64,000 nucleotides of DNA from Brevibacillus brevis (GTDB lineage: Bacteria > Bacillota > Bacilli > Brevibacillales > Brevibacillaceae): the NCBI RefSeq assembly GCF_900637055.1, contig NZ_LR134338.1, forward strand, positions 4,243,001 to 4,307,000. The letters are read 5' to 3'. The position numbers and the translations under genes were made by a program. Position 1 is the first letter of the stretch. Each line of letters opens with the position of its first letter. Under the pieces are notes generated by a model. That model saw only the letters and a list, made by a program, of their open reading frames with translations. It was not told the DNA's origin and did not search any database. Positions 16,771 through 26,469 of the stretch are shown one piece after another.

Positions 16771-17548
16771 ACGGAATCACTTCCAAGGGATTGACAAATT
16801 GCTCATTCACTTTTGCCCCTACATACAGATGACGAGATGTCTGATCCATTACCCGAGCGGTTCCGATGACTTGACCAGGCGTTAGTACCTCGTCCTTCGT
16901 CACCCCTATACTATCGAGATTGCCCAGCCATATCTCCCGTCCTTTGGTTAGACGAACAATCACTGTCGTCCCATAATCAGGCTTTTCACCGACAAAAGCG
17001 ACCCAGCCAGCTTCACCAATCGTGATTTGATCGTTCATTCCCGTATGCAGGATCACATTTGCGCTCTCTGGATCATAGGATTTTACGACTTTCCAGCTGC
17101 TGGGAAGCTTCCACACAGCAGCTGCGTCCTTCGTTGTGCTCGTAGCTGGCACCGCAGGGGGATTGGCAGGTATCGAAGGAAGCATCGTCGGGATCGGACC
17201 AAATCTTGCTTCATACCAGTCCGCTACTCCTGAAAAATTAAAATCCCGTGTCATGACTTCCCTCGCGGAGCTTTTCCAAGAGGCAGGGATCAACGTCGTT
17301 TGAAACAAAACATAAGCAGCTCCAATCAACAAGACAGATGCTAAAATTTGTACGCCCCACTTTTCATGGGACGGTGGCTGGTCCATCATTTCGTTCTCGC
17401 GCGGCGAGTAACTGAATGGGTTTGGCGTTTCTTCGATGGGATCTTTCCAATCATCGACGTAGGGAGTATAGCTGTCTCGTGACTGTGTTCGGATTCGTTC
17501 CAAACGCTCCCTCCGTCTTTCTTTTACGCGATCTACTCTTTCAAACAT
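16763..17548 (-). CDS. spoIVFA: Stage IV sporulation protein FA (regulator of SpoIVFB)
   Basis: Membrane scaffold that holds SpoIVFB inactive until signalled from the forespore. ATG 17548 (MFERVDRVKERRRERLERI) has GGAGGG upstream. A cytosolic N-terminus rich in Arg/Glu is followed by one membrane segment near 95-115 (ILASVLLIGAAYVLF). The C-terminal region has an LytM/M23-like fold (ITIGEAGWVAFVGEKPDYGTTVIVRL...), without an evident complete zinc site. Length is 261 residues. Confidence 0.88.
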   Translation of the reverse strand: MFERVDRVKERRRERLERIRTQSRDSYTPYVDDWKDPIEETPNPFSYSPRENEMMDQPPSHEKWGVQILASVLLIGAAYVLFQTTLIPASWKSSAREVMTRDFNFSGVADWYEARFGPIPTMLPSIPANPPAVPATSTTKDAAAVWKLPSSWKVVKSYDPESANVILHTGMNDQITIGEAGWVAFVGEKPDYGTTVIVRLTKGREIWLGNLDSIGVTKDEVLTPGQVIGTARVMDQTSRHLYVGAKVNEQFVNPLEVIPFE

Positions 17549-17658
17549 GTCCATCCCTCCGCAGGCCAAGCCTTTAGTATCATCCTATGACTTGTCTACC
17601 TGCTTTATGACGACCGTTGCCCCTCTCCACCGCTACAGTGTATCGGGTGTAAATACGC

Positions 17659-17694
17659 AAAAAAGACAGTCTCCCTATTGAGAGACTGCCTTTG
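17659..17694 (-). terminator. Terminator of the cold-shock gene
   Basis: On the minus strand GGCAGTCTCTCAATAGGGAGACTGTC forms a stem-loop and is followed by TTTTTT. Confidence 0.85.
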
Positions 17695-17706
17695 AATCTG
17701 TCAAAT

Positions 17707-17907
17707 TTACAGTTTAGTTACGCTAGCAGCTTGTGGTCCACGGCTACCTTGAACGATTTCGAACTCAACCTTTTGACCTTCGTCAAGAGATTTGAAACCT
17801 TCTGACTGGATTGCGCTGTAATGTACGAATACGTCGTCGCCACCCTCAACTTGGATGAAGCCGTATCCTTTTTCTGCGTTAAACCATTTTACGATACCTT
17901 GTTGCAT
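17707..17907 (-). CDS. Cold-shock protein (CspA/CspB family)
   Basis: A 66-residue OB-fold RNA chaperone. RNP1 is KGYGFIQV (residues ~13-20) and RNP2 is VFVHYSAI (~26-33). ATG 17907 has AGGGAGG upstream. It is monocistronic, with its own terminator. Confidence 0.95.
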   Translation of the reverse strand: MQQGIVKWFNAEKGYGFIQVEGGDDVFVHYSAIQSEGFKSLDEGQKVEFEIVQGSRGPQAASVTKL

Positions 17908-18150
17908 GAAACAAAACCTCCCTGAACATTACGCCCCACGAGGCGAAAGAGTGTAGCGTTAACCTCTTTTTTACAGATAAGCCTTTTGCGTCAAGGAAAA
18001 AAAGTCATACGAATTGCGATTGACAATTGGTGACGTCACTCACAATACGTACGACTCCATACCAATCAATCAAACACTATAACTTGTAAAAATGGTTAAC
18101 TTAGGATGATTTTAGCATAAGTATTTGCATTTGTCACGCATTTCGTGAGT
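17908..18150 (-). promoter_or_regulatory. Long untranslated leader of the cold-shock gene
   Basis: About 240 gene-free bases precede the cold-shock gene. A TTGACG and downstream AT-rich stretch lie near 17960-17995, and a CGCCTCGTGGGGCG hairpin lies close to the ribosome-binding site. Long structured leaders are typical of csp genes and control cold induction; the exact promoter is not resolved here. Confidence 0.4.
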
Positions 18151-18151
18151 G

Positions 18152-18206
18152 TTCAAAAAGTCATCTATTCAGCACCGAGAAAGCGGCGAGAACCAGATGA
18201 CTTTTG
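18152..18206 (-). terminator. Terminator downstream of rodA
   Basis: AAAAGTCATCT and AGATGACTTTT form an 11-bp stem; an internal GC-rich segment may make a second small hairpin. Confidence 0.7.
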
Positions 18207-18217
18207 GAACTACTCCT

Positions 18218-19348
18218 TTAATCAAAACGCAACTTGTCCTTGCGCATCCCAATATTGAGCACCACACCAATGATCAGGAAGTTGGTTACAAGTGAGCTCC
18301 CTCCATAGCTAATGAACGGAAGCGGAATACCCGTAATCGGCATCAACTGAATCGTCATCCCGATGTTCTCAAAGATCTGGAACGTAAGCATCCCTACGAC
18401 ACCCGCGACAACATAGGAGCCGAACGGATCTTTTGCCTCCATCGCAATGCGAATCATTCGGTAAATTAAAACGAAAAACAGAATCATCAGCAATCCAGCT
18501 CCGACAAAGCCCAGCTTTTCTGCAATGACGGTAAAGATAAAATCACTTTCTCCTACCGGCACCCATCCAAAGCTCGCTTGCGTCGGCGTATCAATCCCTT
18601 TTCCGAACAGTTGCCCTGAGCCGATAGCAATCAATGCTTGCTTGAGCTGGAACCCTCGTCCCATCGGTTCAAGATCCGGGTTCATCCAAAAGACAATCCG
18701 ATCCCATTGATACGGCTTGATTATCTTGAAAAAGATATCCTGCTTGTATTGATACAACAGTGTCATGGCGGCAAAAAAGCTGCCGACCAGCCCTCCCATA
18801 TACAATACATGCTTCATCCGTATACCACCAACGATTAGCATAGTGGCCAGCATCCCCGTATAGACCATGGCCGTACCCAAATCGGGCTGAACCAAAATCA
18901 AAAGCAATGGTACACCAACCAAGGCCATTACCGGAATCAGCTTATAAAAATAGTAAAACCGATCCGGATCGTTTGCCCTCCTGGACAAGAAGCGGGCCAC
19001 CGTAATGATCGTGAACAGCTTCATCGGTTCAGAAGGCTGAAACAACACAGGACCAAGGTCATACCAGCTTGTCGTATTGTTAATGGGCTTCGTTTGAAAT
19101 ACCCCGATCAAAAGAATCAGACCGAGTGCATATAAGACATAGGCCATGTTGTGGAATAGGCGATAGTCAAATAGCAATGTCACACCTAGCACAATAAAGC
19201 CGATGACATACCAAAGGACCTGCCGATGCGCCTTATCTACGCCTGCCGCAGAACCGGAAATCCCCAGATAGCTGAAGATACCCAGCCCTGCCAAAATCAA
19301 AATGATGGTCCAGTCAATGGTTTTTAAATGACGTTTTTCCAGGTCCAT
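18218..19348 (-). CDS. rodA: Rod shape-determining SEDS glycosyltransferase RodA
   Basis: SEDS-family peptidoglycan polymerase of the elongasome. The 376-residue protein has about ten membrane helices. The conserved loop QPSEPMKLF lies near 105-113. The C-terminal signature IGMTIQLMPITGIPLPFISYGGSS lies near 330-353. It belongs with the mreBCD, PBP2 and minCD genes upstream, and SEDS proteins act with a cognate class B PBP, here the adjacent PBP2. FtsW and SpoVE are similar; RodA is favoured by context. ATG 19348 has GGAGGAA upstream. Confidence 0.88.
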   Translation of the reverse strand: MDLEKRHLKTIDWTIILILAGLGIFSYLGISGSAAGVDKAHRQVLWYVIGFIVLGVTLLFDYRLFHNMAYVLYALGLILLIGVFQTKPINNTTSWYDLGPVLFQPSEPMKLFTIITVARFLSRRANDPDRFYYFYKLIPVMALVGVPLLLILVQPDLGTAMVYTGMLATMLIVGGIRMKHVLYMGGLVGSFFAAMTLLYQYKQDIFFKIIKPYQWDRIVFWMNPDLEPMGRGFQLKQALIAIGSGQLFGKGIDTPTQASFGWVPVGESDFIFTVIAEKLGFVGAGLLMILFFVLIYRMIRIAMEAKDPFGSYVVAGVVGMLTFQIFENIGMTIQLMPITGIPLPFISYGGSSLVTNFLIIGVVLNIGMRKDKLRFD

Positions 19349-19405
19349 CCGTTTCCTCCTAGAAAACGTGACTCCCCTCTATAAAAGAAGGGAGCCATGT
19401 ATTAC

Positions 19406-20200
19406 CTATTTTAATCCAAAGAATTTACGCATTTTATGGAACACGCCCGCTTTTTCTTCCAATGGTTGCAATGGAACAGCTTCACCCAAAAGGCGACGAG
19501 CAACGTTCCGATACGCGATGGAAGCACGTGATTCGTGGTTCATCACAGCCGGCTCACCTTGGTTCGCGGATTTAATGATATGATCATCATCCGGCACTAC
19601 ACCAATTAAGTCAATGGCTAACAAATCCAAAATGTCTTCTACATCCAGCATGTCGCCATTTTTCACCATATGGGAGCGAACGCGATTGATTACCAGCTTA
19701 GGCATTCCGATTTTTTCTCGCTCTAATAGTCCAATAATCCTATCAGCATCACGCACCGCAGCTTTTTCAGGTGTAGTCACGACGATTGCTTGATCAGCCC
19801 CTGCCACTGCATTGCGGAAGCCTTGCTCAATACCCGCAGGGCAATCGATGATGACATAATCATATTCCCGCTTCAGTTGCGTAATGATTTCCTCCATCTG
19901 CTCAGGAGTTACTGCTGATTTGTCTTTGGTCTGAGCAGCCGGGAGCAATGCCAGATTGTCAAACCGCTTGTCTTTGATCAGAGCTTGCGGCAGTCGGCAT
20001 GCGCCTTCTGCAACATCTACCAGATCATAAATAATTCGGTTCTCAAGTCCCATGACTACATCCAGATTGCGCAAGCCAATATCGGTATCTACCATGCACA
20101 CTTTTTGTCCCAACAATGCGAGCGCCGTTCCCAAATTGGCGGAAGTGGTCGTCTTACCCACGCCGCCTTTACCGGAAGTTACGACAATTCCAATCCCCAC
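19406..20200 (-). CDS. minD: Septum site-determining ATPase MinD
   Basis: Membrane-bound ATPase that activates MinC and places the division septum. The deviant Walker A motif VTSGKGGVGKTT is at ~7-18. A C-terminal amphipathic helix (HKMRKFFGLK) targets the membrane. GTG 20200 (MGIGIVV) is chosen because AGAGGAGG lies seven bases upstream. Length is 264 residues. It follows minC by 20 bases. Confidence 0.95.
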   Translation of the reverse strand: MGIGIVVTSGKGGVGKTTTSANLGTALALLGQKVCMVDTDIGLRNLDVVMGLENRIIYDLVDVAEGACRLPQALIKDKRFDNLALLPAAQTKDKSAVTPEQMEEIITQLKREYDYVIIDCPAGIEQGFRNAVAGADQAIVVTTPEKAAVRDADRIIGLLEREKIGMPKLVINRVRSHMVKNGDMLDVEDILDLLAIDLIGVVPDDDHIIKSANQGEPAVMNHESRASIAYRNVARRLLGEAVPLQPLEEKAGVFHKMRKFFGLK

Positions 20201-20220
20201 GTCCGTTCCTCCTCTTTCCC

Positions 20221-20898
20221 TCAACCCTCACGCTTTTTCTCACCCAAATCAGGGCGGATTCGCGACAAGTAGTTCATTTTCGCTACCAGCATGATCTCAT
20301 TTTCCAGATAGGCAAATTCTGTGCCTCCGGAATTATTCGTCCATTCCTCACCCGGCTTGCTGATCACATCTGCAATCCGCAACTGGGTAGGACTCATGAC
20401 TGCAGCCGCAATAATTACCTGTGAGTCACCGGAAATACCTGCGTGCGCGTACCCTCTGAGATGCCCCAGCACGTAGATGCTTCCTGTACTGCGAACCGTC
20501 CCCCCGGGATTGACATCTCCCAATAAGAGCAAATCACCGTCAAACTCCAGTACTTGCCCAGAGCGTACCGTATTTACCTGTATGGAAAAATGGGTTTTCA
20601 GGCGTTCAGCCATAGCTTCTTCCCGCGTGATCAAATCAGATTCGATTGTATGGATCACCAGGTTGCCCTTCGTTCGAATAATTTGAGTCAACTGCTCTTG
20701 TTGCTCGGGTGAGCAGTATCGTTTTCCCAATTTTATAGATACCCGAATGAGTGGCCCCGACAAAATCTGTTGGTGGCTATGCTCTATTTTTTCACGCATA
20801 TCGGCCAGTAGTTCGTCGAAGGAACAGGTATCATCCATAAAGAAGACGAGACCGTCTTTAGTCCCTTTGATCGTGACCTTGCTTTTCACAGTCGTCAC
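20221..20898 (-). CDS. minC: Septum site-determining protein MinC
   Basis: Inhibitor of FtsZ assembly, recruited by MinD. The C-terminal β-helix is clear (VLEFDGDLLLLGDVNPGGTVRSTGSIYVLGHLRGYAHAG). A GTG start at 20898 (MTTVKSKVTIKGTKDGL) is preferred: it has GAGGTGAA upstream and gives 225 residues, like Bacillus MinC. An upstream ATG at 20922 has no good site. Confidence 0.92.
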   Translation of the reverse strand: MTTVKSKVTIKGTKDGLVFFMDDTCSFDELLADMREKIEHSHQQILSGPLIRVSIKLGKRYCSPEQQEQLTQIIRTKGNLVIHTIESDLITREEAMAERLKTHFSIQVNTVRSGQVLEFDGDLLLLGDVNPGGTVRSTGSIYVLGHLRGYAHAGISGDSQVIIAAAVMSPTQLRIADVISKPGEEWTNNSGGTEFAYLENEIMLVAKMNYLSRIRPDLGEKKREG

Positions 20899-21049
20899 CG
20901 GTTTCACCTCGACCGATACCATTCGCCATACAGAAAGATTTTTCCTGCTCTGCGTGAAAAAATTGCCGAATCGGGTCAGATGGTGGCACTTTACAAGAGC
21001 TTGACTCCATTATTCTCTCGGGCTTAATTACCCTGGACAACCATTGCGG

Positions 21050-23482
21050 TTACTTCGAGGACGGTGGATTCGGCTTCGGAACCCCACCAGTAAGGACACC
21101 TGGATTCAGTTCATTGTAAGCTTCGAGCAATCGACGCGAGATTGGACCAGTAGCATCAGAACTGGATGTACCGTCTCTCAAACTGTTCGGCGCAATGACG
21201 ACGAAAACAAGTTGAGGATTTTCATAAGGCGCAAATCCGACAACCAGTGCATTTTCCGCTGGCTGCGACGTTTGTGCCGTACCAGACTTGGCTGCAACCG
21301 TGAAAGGCAGCCCATTGAATCGTTGAACGGTACCACCTGGCTGAGTAACCATCCGCATTCCTTCTTTTACCACCTGTATATGCTTCGGATCGATATCAAC
21401 CCGGTTGAGCACTTGTGGTTCAATAACCGAGAGCGTTTGTCCTGGTTTTTTCGGATCGGTGGTTCCTTTGCGAATTTCTTTTACAAGATGTGGGCGTACC
21501 CGATATCCTCCATTGGCAATGGTTGATACGTATTGGCCCAGCTGCATCGGCGTGAACAGATCGTATTGACCAATCATCACGTCCGCCAAGTTCCCGTAGT
21601 AAAGGTTCTGGTTTTCCCAACCGGTATGTTCATTCGGCAAATCCACACCTGTTTTCACACCAAGACCAAACTGGGCATTGTAGTAATCGTAGACAGAAAA
21701 CTGCTTCTCCCAGCCTTCTTTCCCTTTTCTTGCTAAGCGAATCGCCATTTCGTACATATACGTATTGTTCGATACCTGCAAGGCACGACGAGCGTTAACA
21801 GGTCCATGACCACTTGCCTTCCAGTTGCGTTTATACGTGTTACCGACATTCAAACCGCCTCGGTCATAAATGATCTCGTTTGGTGTAGTCAGCCCCTCCT
21901 GAAGCGCAATCATGACAGACAGCGGCTTGTAGGTAGAAGCAGGTGGGTACGGCGTATAAATGAAGCGGTTTGATTCGTTCGGCAAAATAAGCGAGGTGTA
22001 ATTCTCGTTGAATTTCTTGCGGTCGTAATACAGATTCAAATTGTAATCCGGATAACTCGCCATCGCCAATATTTCACCTGTATTCGGATTCATCACCAAT
22101 ACGTGTGCGTCCTTAAATTCTTTTGGCGTAGTCGGGCGCTTCTTGAATGCTTCTACCTCTTCTTTCAAGATGGCCTCTACCTTGCTTTGATAGCGCCAGT
22201 CCATGGCCAAAACAAGATCATTTCCTGGCTTAGGTTCCTGGTGCATCTTCTTCTCTACCGTCTCCGAATTTTTGTTCACGTGCACTTCCATAATCCCGTT
22301 TTTGCCGCGCAAATAACGTTCATAGGAGCTCTCCAGACCGGTTACACCGACACGGTCGATAGCGTTGTAGCCTTGTGCCTGATATTCTTTCAAGCTCTCA
22401 GGTCGAATCGCATTGATGTATCCGAGAAAGTGAGTACCAAATGCCGAACCATCCGGATCTTCGAAAATTTGGCGAACAGGCTCCAGCTCCACACTAATTC
22501 CCGGCAGTTCGGTGCGTCGTTCTTCGATTTGGAACATTTCCTGCTCCGTGATGTTGACCTTGACACGTCTAGGAATGTAGCTGGCCATCTGCGGTGAACG
22601 CATCTCCTGCAGCAACGAGAGCTTGTGCCACTGAAATTGGCGTTGCTGCTCTGTCAATGGCAGTTTGATATCCATGTCGAACAACGAGGCATAGCGCAGC
22701 AAATCCATGTCAGACTTTTCTGCCAAGCCTTCGGGAGTAGGCAAAACTCCGATCTGATCCTTCACTTTTTTGGCGAGGTCATTGCGATCTTCCTTGTCCA
22801 GTTTCAGAGTGAGGGTCATATTGGCGTTTATCGCCATTTTTAACAGCTCGAAGTCCGAAGTGTTCGCTTCCGTAATAGCGGGTGTACCCTTCTTGGCAGC
22901 ATTCAGTTTCTTTATAAGGTCTGCTCTCTCCTTGTCATCAAAGGGAGAACGAACGCGCATCCCAAGATAAATGGCGGTTTTTACCAGCTCAAAGTCCGAC
23001 ATCTGATCGACGGTCTCTACTTTCGGAACGGCTTTTAACTTCGTCGCAACCTTTGCCTTGAGGTCGTTTGTTTCCTGCGCATTGAAAGCAACGGGCAAAG
23101 TTGATCTCAGATCAATCGTCTTCTTTAACAGTTCCTTATCCGTACCAATTTTGCCGCCATCGGGTATGAGGATTTTTGCCAGACGGTCTGCAACTTTCTC
23201 TTCATCAATGTCCTGCCCTTGTTCTTCAACGTATTGAACGGTGTACACAGGCTTATTCGAAACGAGTACCTCGCCATTTTTATCCAAGATACGGCCACGA
23301 GGAGCGGAAATCGGCAGTTCGCGAATACTGAACTTTTCCAATTCATGTGTATACTGTTCGCCTTCCACCAGCTGCACAAAGGCTAGCCGTAAAATAATGG
23401 CGGCGAAGAACAAAAATACAATCACAAACAATATATTGAGCCGAACAGGTATGTCTGATTTCGGTTCTTTGACTTCTTCCAC
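21050..23482 (-). CDS. Class B penicillin-binding protein 2 with internal repeat insertion
   Basis: Elongasome transpeptidase that cross-links peptidoglycan. Length is 810 residues, longer than the ~600-720 usual for PBP2. A membrane anchor lies at ~15-38. Catalytic motifs are S516-TYK519, S571-NN and K732-SG(TAQ). Between the anchor and the dimerisation domain, residues ~114-300 contain four degenerate repeats of ~48 residues, each opening with [T/S]D-x-[E/D]-LL-x-x-[A/T]. GTG 23482 has GGAGAGGAG upstream. It follows mreD, as mrdA does in mreBCD clusters, and is probably the partner of RodA. Confidence 0.9.
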   Translation of the reverse strand: MEEVKEPKSDIPVRLNILFVIVFLFFAAIILRLAFVQLVEGEQYTHELEKFSIRELPISAPRGRILDKNGEVLVSNKPVYTVQYVEEQGQDIDEEKVADRLAKILIPDGGKIGTDKELLKKTIDLRSTLPVAFNAQETNDLKAKVATKLKAVPKVETVDQMSDFELVKTAIYLGMRVRSPFDDKERADLIKKLNAAKKGTPAITEANTSDFELLKMAINANMTLTLKLDKEDRNDLAKKVKDQIGVLPTPEGLAEKSDMDLLRYASLFDMDIKLPLTEQQRQFQWHKLSLLQEMRSPQMASYIPRRVKVNITEQEMFQIEERRTELPGISVELEPVRQIFEDPDGSAFGTHFLGYINAIRPESLKEYQAQGYNAIDRVGVTGLESSYERYLRGKNGIMEVHVNKNSETVEKKMHQEPKPGNDLVLAMDWRYQSKVEAILKEEVEAFKKRPTTPKEFKDAHVLVMNPNTGEILAMASYPDYNLNLYYDRKKFNENYTSLILPNESNRFIYTPYPPASTYKPLSVMIALQEGLTTPNEIIYDRGGLNVGNTYKRNWKASGHGPVNARRALQVSNNTYMYEMAIRLARKGKEGWEKQFSVYDYYNAQFGLGVKTGVDLPNEHTGWENQNLYYGNLADVMIGQYDLFTPMQLGQYVSTIANGGYRVRPHLVKEIRKGTTDPKKPGQTLSVIEPQVLNRVDIDPKHIQVVKEGMRMVTQPGGTVQRFNGLPFTVAAKSGTAQTSQPAENALVVGFAPYENPQLVFVVIAPNSLRDGTSSSDATGPISRRLLEAYNELNPGVLTGGVPKPNPPSSK

Positions 23483-23503
23483 GAACTCTCCTCTCCTTTG
23501 CCC

Positions 23504-24028
23504 TTACTGCATGTGCATTTCCTTTTTCGCCAGAATCTTGTTGCATACATTCTTGATCGGAAAGTATACCAGTAAGCCAAAAGCGAGATTAAACAGCACA
23601 CTAGGCAAAATTTGATGTGTCAAAATCCATTGAACATCGAAGGGGGCAGCGGAAAACAAGCGGAACAAGGAATACAAAAGCCACTCATGTCCGAACAAAA
23701 TCAGGAAGCTGGTAATAAAAACCATCCCGAACCCTCTCTGGAACAAAAGAACGATCATCCCTGCAAAGTAGCTGGCCACCATCATGGACATGGTATAGAT
23801 TCCAATTAGTTGCCCAAACAGGACATCTTGTAAAAATCCGAAGGCGATCCCATAATACAAGCCTTCGCGCCTGCCAAGGTACATCGATATAAAGATACAG
23901 CAGACAAGCGCAAACCGGGGTACTGTCATCCAAGACAGACCCCATGTACCAGGTGAAAATACTTGCATCACAGTACCTTCCAAAACAAACATAACCACGA
24001 CGCCCAACGTCAATAAAAACCGGGCCAT
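23504..24028 (-). CDS. mreD: Rod shape-determining protein MreD
   Basis: Membrane component of the elongasome. The 174-residue protein has five or six hydrophobic helices and the conserved YLGRREGLYYGIAFGFLQD segment (about 52-70). It overlaps mreC by one base. Confidence 0.88.
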   Translation of the reverse strand: MARFLLTLGVVVMFVLEGTVMQVFSPGTWGLSWMTVPRFALVCCIFISMYLGRREGLYYGIAFGFLQDVLFGQLIGIYTMSMMVASYFAGMIVLLFQRGFGMVFITSFLILFGHEWLLYSLFRLFSAAPFDVQWILTHQILPSVLFNLAFGLLVYFPIKNVCNKILAKKEMHMQ

Positions 24029-24993
24029 TACTGACCACCCCCGCTAGCAGGTGAAGCCGGAGGCACAGGCGTTTGCTTCTGTGTTTGTGTCTGTCCGGTT
24101 GGCTGTTGCGGGATCAATTCGCCATTGGGAGCGATCGTAAAGTCTCGTTCTACTACCATGACTTCATTCAATTGTGAAAAATCAGCGCTCGGCTGGATGT
24201 AGGCGGTTTGAGTCAAGCCATAATCATCTGGTTCAACGCGAACAATATAGCCAATCGGCAAATTGCGAGGAACAACGCCTCCCAAACCTGATGAAATAAC
24301 TTGCTGATCTTTTTTAATTGCCTGTCCCCAAGGGATTTTGCGCATGACGAGCAATCTTTCTTGCGGATCGTATTCTTCGATGACACCACTAATTGGACGG
24401 TACACAGGCTTGCCGTCGACTGTCTGCTCCGTCAAAATATCTGCTGAGATATGGTCACGTCGCTCATAGCTCGTCAACAATTCAACCGTAGCTGAAAAGT
24501 TGGCAACACTCTGTACACGGCCGATCATTCCTTTGGCTGTAATGACAGCCATATCCTTTTTGATGCCACTTTTTAATCCTTGATCGATGGTAACGACATT
24601 GTTCCATGTATCAGGGTTTCTCGCCACGACTTCCGCAAAGTGAAGATTGTAAGATTTAAGTGAATCTTTTGCCCCCACCATTTCTCGAAGGCGCTGATTA
24701 TCTGCTTTGAGTGTGTACAATTCGGCACTTAGACGGGCGTATTGATCCAAGCTTGCCTTAAGCGCCTTGTTTTCTTCATAAACACCGTACGCATCTTCAA
24801 TTTCCTGAAAAAAGCCAGAAACAGCCTGGGCAGGGCGATAAAAAAAGCCCTGCACCACGCTGAAGGTATCCTTGAAGAACATTTCTGGCCAGGTCAGGCT
24901 AACCCGTTCACGAGAAGTGAAGCCCACGACGGAGATAAGCAGGACCAAGCCTACAAGTACAATGATAAGCCGCTTATTCCCGAAAAACGACAT
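24028..24993 (-). CDS. mreC: Rod shape-determining protein MreC
   Basis: Bitopic scaffold that activates PBP2-RodA. The 321-residue protein has an N-terminal membrane segment (~7-25), a coiled coil (~65-110: EENKALKASLDQYARLSAELYTLKADNQRLREM) and two β-barrel domains. A Gln/Thr/Pro-rich tail ends it. It starts 14 bases after mreB. Confidence 0.94.
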   Translation of the reverse strand: MSFFGNKRLIIVLVGLVLLISVVGFTSRERVSLTWPEMFFKDTFSVVQGFFYRPAQAVSGFFQEIEDAYGVYEENKALKASLDQYARLSAELYTLKADNQRLREMVGAKDSLKSYNLHFAEVVARNPDTWNNVVTIDQGLKSGIKKDMAVITAKGMIGRVQSVANFSATVELLTSYERRDHISADILTEQTVDGKPVYRPISGVIEEYDPQERLLVMRKIPWGQAIKKDQQVISSGLGGVVPRNLPIGYIVRVEPDDYGLTQTAYIQPSADFSQLNEVMVVERDFTIAPNGELIPQQPTGQTQTQKQTPVPPASPASGGGQ

Positions 24994-25007
24994 GCCCTAC
25001 CCTCCGT

Positions 25008-26051
25008 TTATTTACCCCGTTTTAGTCGGGAAGAGGTGATGCCTTGCTTGGATTTGAACAGGTGAATGTTCTCCAATGCACGACCTGTTCCAATCGCTAC
25101 GCAATCCAGTGCGTTTTCCGCGACATGCACGGGCATACCCGTTTCCTTACTTAACAGGCGATCCATGTTACGCAAGAGCGCACCGCCGCCTGTGAGTACA
25201 ATTCCACGATCCATGATGTCCGCCGCGAGTTCAGGCGGGCTTTTTTCGAGTGTTACCTTCACTGACTCTACGATAGCAGAAATGGTTTCCGCCAATGCTT
25301 CGGCAATCTCTGTGCTGCTGACCGAGAGCGTTTTTGGCAATCCGGTTACAAGGTCACGACCGCGAATGTCTACGTTCTCGACCTCATCAGGAGCAATCGC
25401 AGAGCCGATCTCCAGCTTCAATGTTTCTGCTGTCCGTTCCCCGATCATCAAGTTGTAACGGCGCTTGATGTACTGAATGATCGCCTCGTCCATCTCATCT
25501 CCTGCTACACGAATGGAGCGGGAAGTAACAATCCCCCCGAGTGAAATGATTGCGACTTCTGTTGTACCGCCGCCAATGTCAACGACCATACTTCCCGTCG
25601 GTTCCCACACTGGCAGGTCTGCACCGATCGCTGCTGCAAACGGCTCTTCAATCGTATAGGCTTCCTTCGCCCCAGCCTGCTTCGTAGCGTCTTCGACTGC
25701 GCGCTTTTCCACCGCAGTAATTCCCGAAGGTACACAAACCATTACGTTGGGACGACGCGTAAACAGCCCTTGATTTTTTTGTGCTTGATTGATGAAATAG
25801 CGCATCATCGTCGCAGTAGTATCAAAGTCAGCAATAACCCCGTCTTTCATTGGACGAACCGCTACGATATTACCTGGCGTACGACCAATCATACTTTTCG
25901 CTGCATTCCCTACTGCTTCAATGGAATTGTTATTGGTACGAATCGCTACAACAGAAGGCTCACGCACCACAATTCCTTTACCCTTCACAAAAACAAGTGT
26001 ATTGGCAGTGCCGAGGTCTATCCCCAAGTCACGTGTAAATCCACCAAACAT
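25008..26051 (-). CDS. mreB: Actin-like cell shape protein MreB
   Basis: Forms membrane filaments that guide lateral wall synthesis. The 347-residue protein has the actin-fold phosphate loops DLGTANTLV (N-terminal) and [10 protein letters not shown] (near 165) and the adenosine motif [10 protein letters not shown] near 290. ATG 26051 ([14 protein letters not shown]) has AAGGAG upstream. It is the first gene of mreBCD-PBP2-minCD-rodA. Confidence 0.96.
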   Translation of the reverse strand: MFGGFTRDLGIDLGTANTLVFVKGKGIVVREPSVVAIRTNNNSIEAVGNAAKSMIGRTPGNIVAVRPMKDGVIADFDTTATMMRYFINQAQKNQGLFTRRPNVMVCVPSGITAVEKRAVEDATKQAGAKEAYTIEEPFAAAIGADLPVWEPTGSMVVDIGGGTTEVAIISLGGIVTSRSIRVAGDEMDEAIIQYIKRRYNLMIGERTAETLKLEIGSAIAPDEVENVDIRGRDLVTGLPKTLSVSSTEIAEALAETISAIVESVKVTLEKSPPELAADIMDRGIVLTGGGALLRNMDRLLSKETGMPVHVAENALDCVAIGTGRALENIHLFKSKQGITSSRLKRGK

Positions 26052-26090
26052 AAAAAAACTCCTTCCAAATATTAATCCAAATGACAAGCA

Positions 26091-26169
26091 TAAGAGAACC
26101 TCTATCGAGGCCTCTCCAAGGTAGAGCGACCGCGTTTTTGTGGAAGGTTTTCATGCGCACAAGAATTCA
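26091..26169 (-). repeat. Dispersed intergenic repeat, copy B (upstream of mreB)
   Basis: Aligns gaplessly with copy A near 10.85 kb at close to 80% identity, including CCTC-loop-GAGG and AGAGCGACCGCGTTTT. It lies between the radC 3' end and the mreB ribosome-binding site, so it may form part of the mreB leader. Confidence 0.75.
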
Positions 26170-26404
26170 TAAACGTATCGATGATTAATCTTGCACGTAA
26201 AAACTTGTTACAAGTACCCTTGCTCTTTGAGACTAACGTACTTGCCTTCCCCGATAATAACATGATCCAACAATGAAATCCCCACCAGTTCACCAGCGTC
26301 ACGCAATGTGTGCGTAATCGCGATGTCTTCCCTGCTAGGTGTCGGATCACCGCTCGGATGGAAATGGGTAAGTTTGCTTTGTCTATGTTAAACATCACTT
26401 AAAC

Positions 26405-26465
26405 TTATACGCATTTAGTCTCTCCCAAGAGTTACTAAATAGTCTCGTCAGTGACTAATAGTGCA
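26405..26465 (-). repeat. Short direct repeats at the right end of the radC element
   Basis: The minus strand has ACTATTAGTCACT and ACTATTTAGTAACT about 20 bases apart, followed by a shorter AGACTAAAT. They are candidate accessory binding sites for the element's recombinases. Confidence 0.45.
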
Positions 26466-26469
26466 AGGC

